A stretch of 64,000 bases of DNA from Myxococcus xanthus (GCF_900106535.1 NZ_FNOH01000010.1:62001-126000); one strand, 5' to 3'. Shown: positions 18,952 to 31,001, numbered from the stretch's first letter. A program made the numbers and translations. The notes: generated by a model not told the origin, from the sequence alone.

Positions 18952-20142
18952 ATGAAACTCGCTCACCGGCTCCAGGCCATCAAGCCGTCTCCGACGCTCG
19001 CTCTCAACTCGCGCGCCAAGGCGCTCGTCGCCAAGGGTGTGGATGTAGTAGTCCTGGCCGCGGGAGAGCCGGACTTCGACACGCCGGATTACGTGAAGCA
19101 GGCCGCGGTGGACGCACTGCGAGCGGGCTTCACCAAGTACACCCCGACCAACGGCATCCCGGAGCTGCGCGAGGCCATCTGCGCCAAGCTCGAGCGGGAC
19201 AACGGCTTGCGCTACACGCCGGACCAGGTGCTCGTCACGTCCGGTGGCAAGCAGGGCCTCTACAACTTCTGCCAGGCGGCGCTGGAGGAGGGGGACGAGG
19301 TCATCATCTTCGCGCCCTTCTGGGTCAGCTACCCGGACATGGTGCGGCTGGCGGGTGCCACGCCCGTCATCGTCCCCACGCGCGAGGAGGACGGCTTCGC
19401 GCCGGACCCGGACGCCATCCGCCGCGCGCTCACGCCGCGCACGCGCGCCGTCATCATCAACAGCCCAGGCAATCCCACCGGCGCCGTCTATTCGCGCGCG
19501 GCGCTGGAGCGCATCGCGGAGGTGCTGCGGCCCCACGACTGCCTCATCGTCACGGACGACATCTACGAGAAGCTGCTCTACACCGACGAACGCCTGGGCA
19601 TCAGCGACGTAGCGCCGGACCTGGTGCCGCGGCTGGTGGTCGTGAACGGCATGAGCAAGGCGTACTCCATGACGGGCTGGCGCATGGGCTACGTCGCCGG
19701 GCCCAAGCCGCTTTTGGCCGGCATGCAGATGGTGCAGGACCAGTCCACGTCCAACGCCTCCTCCATTGGCCAGAAGGCCGCGCTGGCGGCGTTGCAGGGG
19801 CCGCCGGACACCATCGCCGCCATGGTGAAGGAGTACCGCGAGCGCCGTGACTTCTTCATCGCGGGACTGAACGCGCTGGATGGCGTGCGCTGCCGGATGC
19901 CCGAGGGCGCCTTCTACGCCTTCGCGGACGTGCGGGGCCTGCTGGGCCGGTCGTACAAGGGCAAGCCGGTGACGTCCGCGATGCAGCTGTCGGAAATCCT
20001 CCTCGACGACTTCCGCGTCGCCGCCGTGCCCGGCGAGCCGTTCGGCGCGGAGGGCTACGTGCGCATGAGCTTCGTCACCTCGCGCGAGGTGCTGCAGAAG
20101 GGCCTTGCCCGGCTGGGTGAGCTGGTCAAGGCCCTGAGCTGA
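18952..20142 (+). CDS. Class I aminotransferase (aspartate aminotransferase type)
   Basis: A 396-residue fold type I PLP enzyme close to the Thermus/Bacillus-type (class Ib) aspartate aminotransferases. Visible motifs: AAGEPDFDTPDYVKQAA near the N-terminus, SPGNPTGAVYS for substrate binding, and the Schiff-base lysine motif SKAYSMTGWRMGY near residue 240. It transfers the amino group of aspartate (or a similar amino acid) to 2-oxoglutarate; specificity cannot be set from sequence alone and prephenate is a known alternative in this class. No signal peptide. Confidence 0.9.
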   Translation: MKLAHRLQAIKPSPTLALNSRAKALVAKGVDVVVLAAGEPDFDTPDYVKQAAVDALRAGFTKYTPTNGIPELREAICAKLERDNGLRYTPDQVLVTSGGKQGLYNFCQAALEEGDEVIIFAPFWVSYPDMVRLAGATPVIVPTREEDGFAPDPDAIRRALTPRTRAVIINSPGNPTGAVYSRAALERIAEVLRPHDCLIVTDDIYEKLLYTDERLGISDVAPDLVPRLVVVNGMSKAYSMTGWRMGYVAGPKPLLAGMQMVQDQSTSNASSIGQKAALAALQGPPDTIAAMVKEYRERRDFFIAGLNALDGVRCRMPEGAFYAFADVRGLLGRSYKGKPVTSAMQLSEILLDDFRVAAVPGEPFGAEGYVRMSFVTSREVLQKGLARLGELVKALS

Positions 20143-20146
20143 CCGC

Positions 20147-20962
20147 TCAGTCCGTGTAGGCGAAGGCGCGGAACTCGTCGCGGTACTTGCGGTAGACGAG
20201 GACAGCGGGGCGGCCGGAGATGTTACCCACGGCCGTCCACACGTCCTTGGGGTTGCGCAGGTCCAAGCCCAGCCGCGCGGGCGCCTTGCCGTACTTCTTC
20301 TCCATGGCCTCCAGCGGCATCACTTCGACGTCATAGAGGGTGATGAGGTCCGTGCGCTTCAGTCGCAGCTGCTTCACCCACGCCGACACCAGCTCCTCCG
20401 GCGTGGCGTAGCGCTCCGCCTCCAGGCTGAACGGGTAGAGCAGCTCGTTCGAGGCGGTGCGTACGTCCCCCGTCAGCAGGGACTGGAGGAGGAAGCGCGC
20501 GTCCGCCTGGATGTCCTTGCGGATCTGCTCCTCGGGCGACAGCGGCGGCGCGTCCGGGATGGCGTCGCGCTTGAAATCGGCAAATCCGGGGGGCAGTTCG
20601 ACCGGCGGTGCGTCCGCAGGGGGCGGTGTGGGCGCCGCGCGGGGTGACTCGGCGGCGGCTGCCGACTTCGGAGCGGCGGAGGCCCCGGAATTCGGGGCCG
20701 CGGCCTCGGCCTTCTTGGCGGCGGTGCGTGCCTTCTTGGCGGGGGCCTCAGAGGGAGCCGGCACAGCGGGCGCTTCAGCGGCCGGTGGCGTCGCGGGCGC
20801 CTCGGCCTGCTTGGGCTCCGCCTCGGGCGTGGGCTCCGCGGGCGTGGGGGCCGTCACCGCGGGTGGCGGGGGCTGGGCGCCTTCGGGCGCGGGGGCGGCG
20901 GCATCCTGGGCGAGGGCGGGGGACGCGAGCGAAACGAGCAGTGCCAGGGACCAGTGGCGCAT
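20147..20962 (-). CDS. Exported Ala/Pro-rich protein of unknown function
   Basis: A 271-residue protein with a signal peptide ([18 protein letters not shown]). Residues 20-125 are a low-complexity Ala/Pro/Glu linker with a Lys-rich patch ([13 protein letters not shown]). The C-terminal 130 residues form the likely folded domain ([49 protein letters not shown]). No family recognised. The extended linker suggests a periplasmic protein spanning cell wall, or a surface-bound one. It converges on the aminotransferase gene and is divergent from carB. Confidence 0.7.
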   Translation of the reverse strand: MRHWSLALLVSLASPALAQDAAAPAPEGAQPPPPAVTAPTPAEPTPEAEPKQAEAPATPPAAEAPAVPAPSEAPAKKARTAAKKAEAAAPNSGASAAPKSAAAAESPRAAPTPPPADAPPVELPPGFADFKRDAIPDAPPLSPEEQIRKDIQADARFLLQSLLTGDVRTASNELLYPFSLEAERYATPEELVSAWVKQLRLKRTDLITLYDVEVMPLEAMEKKYGKAPARLGLDLRNPKDVWTAVGNISGRPAVLVYRKYRDEFRAFAYTD

Positions 20963-21084
20963 GGAACCTCCGTGGGCGGCGGAGCCTAGCAGAGGACCGC
21001 GGGCGGGGCCCGGCGTCCGTGCGAGCAGGCGGCTTCAACACAGTCCTCGCATGTGGGGGCGGAGGTTGGTATGGGGGCGCCCCG

Positions 21085-24336
<3,252 letters not shown>

Positions 24337-24365
24337 AACGCAGCGCTCGCTGGACGTGAGTCATG

Positions 24366-24394
24366 CGGCCCCGCTCCTCCTGGGAGTGGGGCCG
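24366..24394 (+). terminator. Hairpin after carB
   Basis: CGGCCCC (24366-24372) pairs with GGGGCCG (24388-24394), with CTCC/GGAG pairing inside. It lies 30 bp past the carB stop, between converging genes. There is no strong T tract. Confidence 0.5.
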
Positions 24395-24413
24395 TCTGCG
24401 TTTCCGGGCCGCC

Positions 24414-25499
24414 TCAGGCCGGTTGGTCCGTCACGAAGCCGCGCCAGTTGCGCATGTAGTTCACGAAGACGTCGGACAGGCCCTCGGCGTTGAGCGTGGT
24501 GGGGGACAGCGGCGGCACCTGGAGCGCGTCGCCTCGCTGCACGCGGCGCGGCCAGTCATGGTTCGCGATGGCCGCTCGGCCCACGGCCACGGCATCCGCC
24601 CCGCGCGCGAGCTGGGCCTCTGCCTCCTCGCGCGTGCGCACCTCGCCCGCGACCACGATGCGGACACCGGTGCCCACGGCCTGCCGGAAGAGCGGCGTCG
24701 CGTGCTGGTCCGGCCGCTTCAGGGTGTTGTGGGCCGCCTTCCACAGGGACAGGTGGAGGATGTCCACGCCCTCGCGCGTGAGCATGCGCGCGACCTCCAG
24801 CGACTCGTCCAGGTCCAGGCCCCTGGCCTGCCTCGCGTCCTCCGGCGACAGGCGCACGGCGAGGACCAGGGAGGGCGCCGCGCGCCGCACCGCGCGGACT
24901 GTCTCCTGAAGGAGGCGCCAGCGGTTCTCCAGCGAGCCGCCCCATCGGTCCTGCCGGCGGTTGAAGACGGTGCTCAGGAACTGCGAGAATAGGTAGCCGT
25001 GCGCCCCATGGAGTTCCACGGCGTCGAACCCCGCCTCGGCGCAGCGGCGCGCCGCGTTCGCGAAGGCCGCGATGACGCCCTCGATGTCGGCCTCGGTGGC
25101 TTCGCGGCAGTGGAGGCCGTCCGCGTCATACGCGCTGGCGCTCCACACCTCGCGCTGGCTGACCTCGGCGTTGGCGCGAAGTCCTCCGTGGAAGAGCTGC
25201 GCGGAGAGCAGGGCGCCCCCTTCATGGATGCGCGCGGCCATTCGCTTCAGTCCGGGCAGCATCGCGTCGTCGTGAACGCCCAGCTCGCCCGGCCACGTCT
25301 TGCCGTCCTGGGAAACGTAGGCGGCGCACGTCTCCACCATGCCGAACCCGCCATCGGCGCGCATCGCGAGGAAGCGAAGCTCCGCGTCGGAGAGCGTGCC
25401 ATCGGGATGGCTCTGGGTGTTCGTCAGGGGCGCCAGCCAGATGCGGTTGGGCGCGATGACACTCTTTCGGAGCTCGAGGGGCGCGAACAGGTCGGTCAT
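24414..25499 (-). CDS. NADH:flavin oxidoreductase (Old Yellow Enzyme family)
   Basis: A 361-residue FMN-dependent (beta/alpha)8 enzyme. The start at 25499 gives MTDLFAPLELRKSVIAPNRI, typical for the family. Visible are the substrate-side segment AGFDAVELHGAHGYLFSQFLS, the phosphate-binding region RRQDRWGGSLENRWR and VVAGEVRTREEAEAQLARGADAVAVGRAAIANHDWPRR. It probably reduces activated alkenes or acts as a 2,4-dienoyl-CoA-reductase-like enzyme without the extra C-terminal domains. It is divergent from the desaturase gene; a palindrome lies between them. Confidence 0.88.
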   Translation of the reverse strand: MTDLFAPLELRKSVIAPNRIWLAPLTNTQSHPDGTLSDAELRFLAMRADGGFGMVETCAAYVSQDGKTWPGELGVHDDAMLPGLKRMAARIHEGGALLSAQLFHGGLRANAEVSQREVWSASAYDADGLHCREATEADIEGVIAAFANAARRCAEAGFDAVELHGAHGYLFSQFLSTVFNRRQDRWGGSLENRWRLLQETVRAVRRAAPSLVLAVRLSPEDARQARGLDLDESLEVARMLTREGVDILHLSLWKAAHNTLKRPDQHATPLFRQAVGTGVRIVVAGEVRTREEAEAQLARGADAVAVGRAAIANHDWPRRVQRGDALQVPPLSPTTLNAEGLSDVFVNYMRNWRGFVTDQPA

Positions 25500-25624
25500 G
25501 ACGGCATCTCGCTTTCGATGTGGGCGGGTCCATTCGCTCGGGCTGATGGGGGCGCCAGGCCGCTTGCCGTGCCGCGCGGCGGCCTGCTTCCCCTTGACGT
25601 CAATGTCGCCCTGTGAGCCGGACT

Positions 25625-25652
25625 CGAGGCGCGGGGTATAACCTGCGCCTCG
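25625..25652. promoter_or_regulatory. Palindrome around a TATAAC box between ene-reductase and desaturase genes
   Basis: CGAGGCGC (25625-25632) and GCGCCTCG (25645-25652) form a perfect 8-bp inverted repeat whose 12-bp centre holds TATAAC (25637-25642), a good -10 element for the desaturase direction. The layout suggests a repressor site over a promoter. No convincing -35 is seen. Confidence 0.4.
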
Positions 25653-25793
25653 GGGCTCCGCATGGCCTCGTTCGAAAGCAGGGGCCGAGGGCAAAGCGTG
25701 GCTGGACGCCCGCGGACCCTGGCGGCTACGGTTCGCGCCGAGCTGTTGCCCCCCTTCGCCCGTGTCCATCTCCGCGACCGAGGAGAGCCGTTC

Positions 25794-26945
25794 ATGCCGT
25801 CCCAGGCTGCCCCCGACTTCGACATTTCTTCCGTGGACGTGGAGGGGTTTCACCGTGAGTTGAAGGCGCTTCGTGAGCAACTGGACGCATCGCTGGGCGA
25901 GGCGGATGCGGCGCACCTCCGGAAGATTGAGCGCTGGGGTCGGGCGGCGACCGCGCTGGGTGCGGCGACCTGCTGGCTGGCGCCGAACCCGCTCAGCGCG
26001 GCGGCGCTCAGTGTCGGGCGGTCCACGCGTTGGCTGCTGATGCACCATGTGGGGCATCGGGGCTACGACCGAGTGCCGGGGCTTCCGGCGTCTCGCACGG
26101 GTAAGGGCTTCGCGAAGGGGAGCCGCCGCTATCTGGACTGGCTCGACTGGATGCTGCCGGAGGCCTGGGTGTTCGAGCACAACGTGCTCCACCACTCGCA
26201 CACTGGAGAGGATGCGGACCCCGACCTCCTGGAGCGCAACGCGGAGGGGACGCTGCGCAACCCGGAGCGTTCGCTGGCGCTGCGGTACGTGCAGCTCTCG
26301 CTGCTCGCGCTGACGTGGCGGGCCAGCTACTACGCGCCGGAGACGCTCAGTTCGCTGCGCCGCAAGGGCCGGCGCAAGGGTGGGGAGCTGACGCGCGAGG
26401 AGCTGAAGGAGCTGCTGCTGAGCTGCTATCTGCCGTATTCGGCCGTGCAGTTCGGGCTCTTCCCGGCGCTCTACCTGGTGTTGGGGCCGTGGGCGTCGTT
26501 CAGCGCGTTCTGCAACTCCGTGATGGCGGACATCCTCACCAGCCTGCACACGTTCCTGGTGGTGGGGCCGAACCACACGGGCGAGGACTTGTACCGGTTC
26601 GACTCGAAGCCGGAGAGCCGTGGCGAGCGCTACGTGCAGCAGGTGATTGGCAGCGCGAACTACCGCACGGGCGGGGACCTGAACGACTTCGCCCACCTGT
26701 GGCTGAACTACCAGATTGAGCACCACATCTGGCCGGACCTGCCGATGCTGAAGTACCGCGAGGTGCAGCCGCAGGTGAAGGCGCTTTGCGAGAAGTACGG
26801 CATCCCCTACGTGCAGGAGAGCGTCTGGACCCGCGCGAAGAAGATGGTGGACGTCGTGGTGGGCAAGACGTCCATGCGGAAGCTCGCGCCGAAGCGCCCG
26901 GCCCAGGATGCCGGAGTGGCCGCTGTGCCTGCTCCCGCGGCGTGA
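25794..26945 (+). CDS. Membrane fatty acid desaturase
   Basis: A 383-residue diiron desaturase or related hydroxylase. I chose ATG 25794 (MPSQAAPDFDISS) because AGGAG at 25781-25785 precedes it; an upstream in-frame ATG at 25662 lacks this. The histidine boxes are HHVGH, HNVLHHSHTG and QIEHHIWPDLP, the last with the QxxHH form of front-end (delta-5/6-like) desaturases, here without a fused cytochrome b5. Hydrophobic segments lie around residues 60-85 and 220-270. It probably introduces double bonds into membrane acyl chains using ferredoxin or another electron donor. The C-terminal tail is Ala/Pro-rich. Confidence 0.88.
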   Translation: MPSQAAPDFDISSVDVEGFHRELKALREQLDASLGEADAAHLRKIERWGRAATALGAATCWLAPNPLSAAALSVGRSTRWLLMHHVGHRGYDRVPGLPASRTGKGFAKGSRRYLDWLDWMLPEAWVFEHNVLHHSHTGEDADPDLLERNAEGTLRNPERSLALRYVQLSLLALTWRASYYAPETLSSLRRKGRRKGGELTREELKELLLSCYLPYSAVQFGLFPALYLVLGPWASFSAFCNSVMADILTSLHTFLVVGPNHTGEDLYRFDSKPESRGERYVQQVIGSANYRTGGDLNDFAHLWLNYQIEHHIWPDLPMLKYREVQPQVKALCEKYGIPYVQESVWTRAKKMVDVVVGKTSMRKLAPKRPAQDAGVAAVPAPAA

Positions 26946-26960
26946 GGCAGGGACGTTCGG

Positions 26961-27443
26961 CTACTCGGTGTAGGCTGCGAGGTTCGCCAGGGTCGAGGTC
27001 AGTCCCTCGATGTGGTCTTCCTGGCGAATGCCTTCGGGCACGTCTTCACAGGTGACGGTGACGCGGGTTCCCCCGGCGACGGGCGTCAGCGTCCAGGTCA
27101 TGGTCATCGTGCCCGCGTAGGCGGGGTCATCCGATTCGAACTCGAATCGCTGCACGATGCGTTCGTTGGGGACGAGCTCCACGAAGAGGCCCTCGACGAC
27201 GTCCTCGTGCGCGGAGGTCTTCCCGGGCGCGGTGTGGTCCGCATTGTCGTAGGAGAGTGTCATCCGGTACGTCCCGCCCGCGCGTGGCTCGAACGCGTGG
27301 ATGTGGCCCTTCATGCCTTCCGGTGGGAGCCAGGTCGCCACGGCCTCGGGCTCCACGAAGGCCCGGTAGAGGGCTCCTGGCGAGGCCGCGATGACTCGCG
27401 ACGCCGTGTCGATTCTCTTCCCAGGGCCTGTCGTGTTCGTCAC
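26961..27443 (-). CDS. SRPBCC (AHSA1-like) domain protein
   Basis: A 160-residue protein from GTG 27443. It fits the START/Bet v1-like AHSA1 family: VIAASPGALYRAFVEPEAVATWLPPEGM at the N-terminus, FEPRAGGTYRMTL, and a C-terminal helix region (GLTSTLANLAAYTE). These fold around a hydrophobic cavity and bind lipid-like ligands or act in stress responses; the ligand is unknown. The next gene upstream on the same strand is 29 bp away. Confidence 0.85.
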   Translation of the reverse strand: MTNTTGPGKRIDTASRVIAASPGALYRAFVEPEAVATWLPPEGMKGHIHAFEPRAGGTYRMTLSYDNADHTAPGKTSAHEDVVEGLFVELVPNERIVQRFEFESDDPAYAGTMTMTWTLTPVAGGTRVTVTCEDVPEGIRQEDHIEGLTSTLANLAAYTE

Positions 27444-27472
27444 GGGGGCATCCTGTTCGTGGGCGGTGCGGC

Positions 27473-27952
27473 CTACGCGCGCCGCGTGGTTCGTGTCAGC
27501 GTCTTCCGTGGTGGAGCTTCGGCGGCGTCGTGCCGGACGGCCTCGACATCCACCACGCGCGAGCCATCTGGCGGAACCGGTGGGCCCAGCGTCACCACGA
27601 GCACTCGGTAGGACTCCTCCAGCCGCTTGTGCAGCTTGGAGAAGATCAGTTGGGCGGTGCCGGGCATGTCCTCGGTGTACGTGAAGTACCAGCGCAGCTC
27701 ATCCAGGCGGCCGTAGAAGTGGTCCACCACGGCTTGTTCCTGCTCGGGCAGGTGGATGAGCTGGTCGAACGCGCCGTCGGCGTACCGTGACGCGATGGTG
27801 CCCAGGAGCGGTTCGCGGCTGCGCAGGCGGGAGAAGAGGGCGAACATCTCATCCCGGCGGGCATCGAGCCTGCGCATGATGCCCGCGGCGTCCATCGCGA
27901 GCAGGTTTCGGACGCGGGAGGCCATTTCATCGGCCTTCTTGCGACGAGCCAT
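27473..27952 (-). CDS. Uncharacterised 159-residue helical protein
   Basis: A soluble protein with a basic N-terminus (MARRKKADEMASRVRNLL) and long amphipathic helices (MRRLDARRDEMFALFSRL, LPEQEQAVVDHFYGRLDELRWY). The tail is Arg/Thr/Pro-rich. I recognise no family. It probably followed the TonB-like gene (stop at 28745) directly before the 31-bp-repeat cassette came between them. Confidence 0.65.
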   Translation of the reverse strand: MARRKKADEMASRVRNLLAMDAAGIMRRLDARRDEMFALFSRLRSREPLLGTIASRYADGAFDQLIHLPEQEQAVVDHFYGRLDELRWYFTYTEDMPGTAQLIFSKLHKRLEESYRVLVVTLGPPVPPDGSRVVDVEAVRHDAAEAPPRKTLTRTTRRA

Positions 27953-27968
27953 GGCGCGTCAGCCTAGC

Positions 27969-27999
27969 ATCAGTAGACGCGCAACAAGTGGGACCGGAT
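27969..27999. repeat. 31-bp direct repeat, downstream copy
   Basis: Identical over 31 bp to 28742-28772; the flanking bases differ on both sides (a versus c before, a versus c after). It begins GCATCAGTAG and ends GTGGGACCGG. The 773-bp repeat unit contains one lower-GC gene. Confidence 0.95.
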
Positions 28000-28028
28000 G
28001 GGGCTGTTCCGCCCGTGCTTGCAAATCG

Positions 28029-28745
28029 TCAAGGCGTACCCGGCTCCAGCTGCGAATCCCACCAGCGTGGAGCGTCATCAATCGGATTGTCCGGCGAAGG
28101 GAAGTAGAAGGGGATTCCCCATCGCTCATGCGCAATCTGGCCAAGTTCCTCTGCGATTTCTTTTCCGGACCAGGATGGGACGCTCCCCTGGATGAACCGC
28201 ATGTCCCCAGATTCTCCGCGCATGGTGACCAAGCGGACGCTCGTGAACCGCGGATGCTCCCTAGACGCTCCGGGCAAAATCGCTTCGAGCGTGAGGAGCC
28301 AACCCGTCGAGTCTCCATCCCAAATTGCCTCCACGGCACAGGGCGGACGGGCCAACTGGGACAGATTCTCCAGCCCCTGCGTGCGCCAAGAAGAAGGAGA
28401 CGTCTCCCTCTCTTTCCTTGCCGTTTCCTCCGCACGAAATCGAGGGTGGAGTTCCATCAGCGCTTCGGTGCGATGTGTGATCCACTCGAGTGCATCGTGG
28501 AGACCACAGCGCGTTCGCTCCTTGAAGAGCTTGATAGCAAGGATGAACTGCCCGTCTAGAAGGAGCGCATCCGCAGCTTCGAGCACATCTTCCGGAACAG
28601 GCTTGCTCAACGTGTCGGTCACGCCGAGGAGCTTCTCGCCGACGGTCGCGAGGCGCAAGGCATGGACACTCTTCATGTCGGACACTGCTTCGCCCATGAC
28701 CTGCTGTACGTGCAGCCGCGCTGATGAGCGCCCGTGATCTCGCAT
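28029..28745 (-). CDS. Cassette protein with an L7/L12-like helical segment, function unknown
   Basis: From ATG 28745 the product is 238 residues; this ATG overlaps the stop of the TonB-like gene (TGATG). Later in-frame ATGs (MGEAVSDMKSVHALR) are possible starts. The segment LLLDGQFILAIKLFKERTRCGLHDALEWI resembles the ribosomal L7/L12 C-terminal pattern (IKxxRExTGxGLxEAKxxV) found in assorted small proteins. The C-terminal half (VEAIWDGDSTGWLLTLEAIL, YFPSPDNPIDDAPRWWDSQ) is unrecognised. GC is about 57-62% in the lines I counted against about 67-70% nearby, and 31-bp direct repeats bound it, so it looks acquired. An immunity-type role is conceivable but not shown. Confidence 0.6.
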   Translation of the reverse strand: MRDHGRSSARLHVQQVMGEAVSDMKSVHALRLATVGEKLLGVTDTLSKPVPEDVLEAADALLLDGQFILAIKLFKERTRCGLHDALEWITHRTEALMELHPRFRAEETARKERETSPSSWRTQGLENLSQLARPPCAVEAIWDGDSTGWLLTLEAILPGASREHPRFTSVRLVTMRGESGDMRFIQGSVPSWSGKEIAEELGQIAHERWGIPFYFPSPDNPIDDAPRWWDSQLEPGTP

Positions 28746-28772
28746 CAGTAGACGCGCAACAAGTGGGACCGG
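28742..28772. repeat. 31-bp direct repeat, upstream copy (3' end of TonB-like gene)
   Basis: The same 31 bp as 27969-27999. This copy encodes the last residues and stop codon of the TonB-like protein (RSHLLRVY then stop) and includes the ATG proposed for the cassette gene. Confidence 0.95.
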
Positions 28773-29992
28773 CACACGAACCGTGGGTTGCGGAAGTCGA
28801 TGACCTCGATTTCGCCCGTCGTCTCCTCGAAGCGTCCGGCCAGGATGCCAGCAGCGCTCGTCGCGGCGATGTACCAGGCGTCCTGTCCCTTCAGTTCCTT
28901 GAGCTTGCGCAGGTACACGACGCGGCCTTCCACGGCCCACAAGGTATGGATGCCGTCGGCTCGGACACCTCGCGCGCCAGCGGGTGGCGCAGCGAGCTTC
29001 GCAAGTGACGCCGGAATGGCGTTCAGGACGTAGGCGTCGTAGGCCGGGTTGCCACTCAGCGAGATGAGCTTCGCATCGCGCAGGGTGCCATCCACCTCCT
29101 GCGTCAGCTCCAGCGTCACGACGAGCTTCGAGCCGCCACCGGTGGCCAGATGTTGGAGCTCCTGACCCGCTTGGGCCAAGAGGCGCGGGCGCTCCATGGA
29201 GTCGTCTCCGGCGCGCTGCTGGAGGTCGTAGAGCTGTTCGGTCGTGGTGGGCGCCTTCGGCGGTGGGCCGTCTCCTGGGTTGCCAGCCGCACCGAAGCTG
29301 CTGGCTCGGGAAGCCCAGGCGGTCCCTGCCTGATTCACCAGGCTGGTTCCTGGGAATACCGGCGCATCTTCGAGGCCCTTCTCAAGCGCCTCTCGAAGGC
29401 GGCTGAAATACGGGTCGATGAGACCGTTGGCGACGCGAAGCTGGGCCTGATTGTCGACGATGAATTCCTCCACACGCCCCGCGACGATGGCCTCCTCCTG
29501 CGCGGCGAGCTGCTCACGGGAAGGTGCCGGGTCGCCAGGGCGCAACGTGCGTCCACTCGGTGTCCTTGGACCGGCGAGTGGCGCTCCTCCTGGCACCAGG
29601 AACGAGGGCAGGGACTCGGCGCCAACGTGGAGTTGTTGCGGCCTGCGCGGGGCGTCCGGCGGCGATGCGGTGGTTTCCGGCGCAGCACCCGTGTCGGGTG
29701 CGTCGGGAGGTGCCGGGGATGGCGCTGCGACGAGGCCATCCCCGGCCGGTGTCTTTCTCACCCGCTTTCCCTTGGGACGAGGCGTGGACGCCGAGGGTGC
29801 AGGCTGCCTCGGGAGAGGTGGGGGCGTCAGCACAGGTGGCGTGGTGACGATGTCCACCGCGAGCGGCTTCGACGTGACGGCCCGGCGAGGTGCACGCTCC
29901 GGCGGGTCGACAGACCCGAGCAGCAAGAGCAGCCCCACGTGGATGACGAGCGATACCAGCGCGGCCCCGCCGAGTCGTCGCATCCTCCGCAT
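28745..29992 (-). CDS. TonB-like periplasm-spanning protein
   Basis: About 415 residues from ATG 29992; ATG 29983 or an upstream GTG are alternatives. The N-terminus has a single membrane anchor (LGGAALVSLVIHVGLLLLLGSV), then a Pro/Ala-rich linker (about 35-190) as in TonB. A helical region (YFSRLREALEKGLEDAP) follows, and a C-terminal TonB/TolA-like fold (about 310-390) with GGSKLVVTLELTQEVDGTLRDAKLISLSGNPAYDAYVLNA. There is no ExbB/ExbD partner in the window. It may energise an outer-membrane process or be a structural TonB-like protein as is common in myxobacteria. Its stop lies in the 31-bp repeat. Confidence 0.72.
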   Translation of the reverse strand: MRRMRRLGGAALVSLVIHVGLLLLLGSVDPPERAPRRAVTSKPLAVDIVTTPPVLTPPPLPRQPAPSASTPRPKGKRVRKTPAGDGLVAAPSPAPPDAPDTGAAPETTASPPDAPRRPQQLHVGAESLPSFLVPGGAPLAGPRTPSGRTLRPGDPAPSREQLAAQEEAIVAGRVEEFIVDNQAQLRVANGLIDPYFSRLREALEKGLEDAPVFPGTSLVNQAGTAWASRASSFGAAGNPGDGPPPKAPTTTEQLYDLQQRAGDDSMERPRLLAQAGQELQHLATGGGSKLVVTLELTQEVDGTLRDAKLISLSGNPAYDAYVLNAIPASLAKLAAPPAGARGVRADGIHTLWAVEGRVVYLRKLKELKGQDAWYIAATSAAGILAGRFEETTGEIEVIDFRNPRFVCRSHLLRVY

Positions 29993-30221
29993 CTCGACTC
30001 TCACGCTCCCTGGGACGGGGTCTCCACGTCCTACCAGCATACCCAGCACGGACCTTGGCCTGGACACGCCTACGTCCCGCTGTGCGCGCCATTGCGTGCA
30101 GTCCCCATCAGGACATGGGGTGCGACCGTGCGGTGTCCAACGCAATGACTCACTGCGACAAGCGATTCCTTTACCGCCGTCTGTCTCGCGCGTCGGTTAC
30201 GCTCAGTGCTTCGAGGCCACC

Positions 30222-31001
30222 ATGAACAACGCTCCTGATGATGGCTTTCCGGCTGACCAGCGCTTGCTGCGGAGACCGGGTAGAACGATGCCAGACGCGC
30301 TCCGGCAGTTCGTCGCGGAGACCTGGGTCTTCCGCAGGCAGGAGGAACTGGAGGCGGGGCTGCGCTTCGCCCGATTGGCGGGAGCGCTCGAGCAACTGGC
30401 CACGCCCGAAACGCTGGTGGAACTCGCGAGCCGCGCTGCGGAGGACGAACGGCGCCACGCGGGCATGTGCGAGCTGATGGCGCGCACCTACGGACAAAAG
30501 GTAATGCCCCCCGTTCCCCTGGTGGCGCGGGAGACTGCCCCGCAAGCCCTCGGCTTCCGTGAGCGCGTGCTCTACGAAGTCGTCGCCGCCTGCTGCATCT
30601 CAGAGACGGAGAGCACGGCCGGGTTGACCTCGGTGCTGGCCGTGGACGGACCACCCCGGGTGCGCGCGGTGCTTCGAGACATCCTTCGGGACGAGGTCGC
30701 GCACAGCCGGTTGGGGTGGGGCTACCTCGCGCATGCAGCCAAATCGGGCTCCGTGGCGTTCCTGTCGCCGTACCTGCCTGAGATGCTGGAGGAGAGCGTG
30801 TCGCCCAGGCTCTTCGCGAAGGGCCTGTCCGATGCGGAGGGTTCCATGCTCCTGGCGCACGGCGTGTTGCCGCATGAGCGGAAGCTCGAGGTGTTCGTCC
30901 AGGCCCTGCACGACGTCGTCTTTCCCGGGCTGGAACGGTGCGGAGTGGACACCACTCCCGGACGGCAGTGGGTGGAGCATTGTCGCCGGTCAGGAGCGTA
31001 G
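30222..31001 (+). CDS. Ferritin-like diiron-type protein
   Basis: A 259-residue helical protein. ATG 30222 is chosen because the coding character begins there; the open frame upstream covers the divergent gene. Ligand-type motifs are EDERRHAGMC (ExxRH, first pair) and RDEVAHSRLGW (second pair), with CISETESTAG between, the pattern of ferritin-like four-helix bundles. It may bind iron or carry out an oxidase or oxygenase reaction; the substrate is unknown. It lies 22 bp upstream of peptide deformylase, itself an iron enzyme. Confidence 0.75.
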   Translation: MNNAPDDGFPADQRLLRRPGRTMPDALRQFVAETWVFRRQEELEAGLRFARLAGALEQLATPETLVELASRAAEDERRHAGMCELMARTYGQKVMPPVPLVARETAPQALGFRERVLYEVVAACCISETESTAGLTSVLAVDGPPRVRAVLRDILRDEVAHSRLGWGYLAHAAKSGSVAFLSPYLPEMLEESVSPRLFAKGLSDAEGSMLLAHGVLPHERKLEVFVQALHDVVFPGLERCGVDTTPGRQWVEHCRRSGA

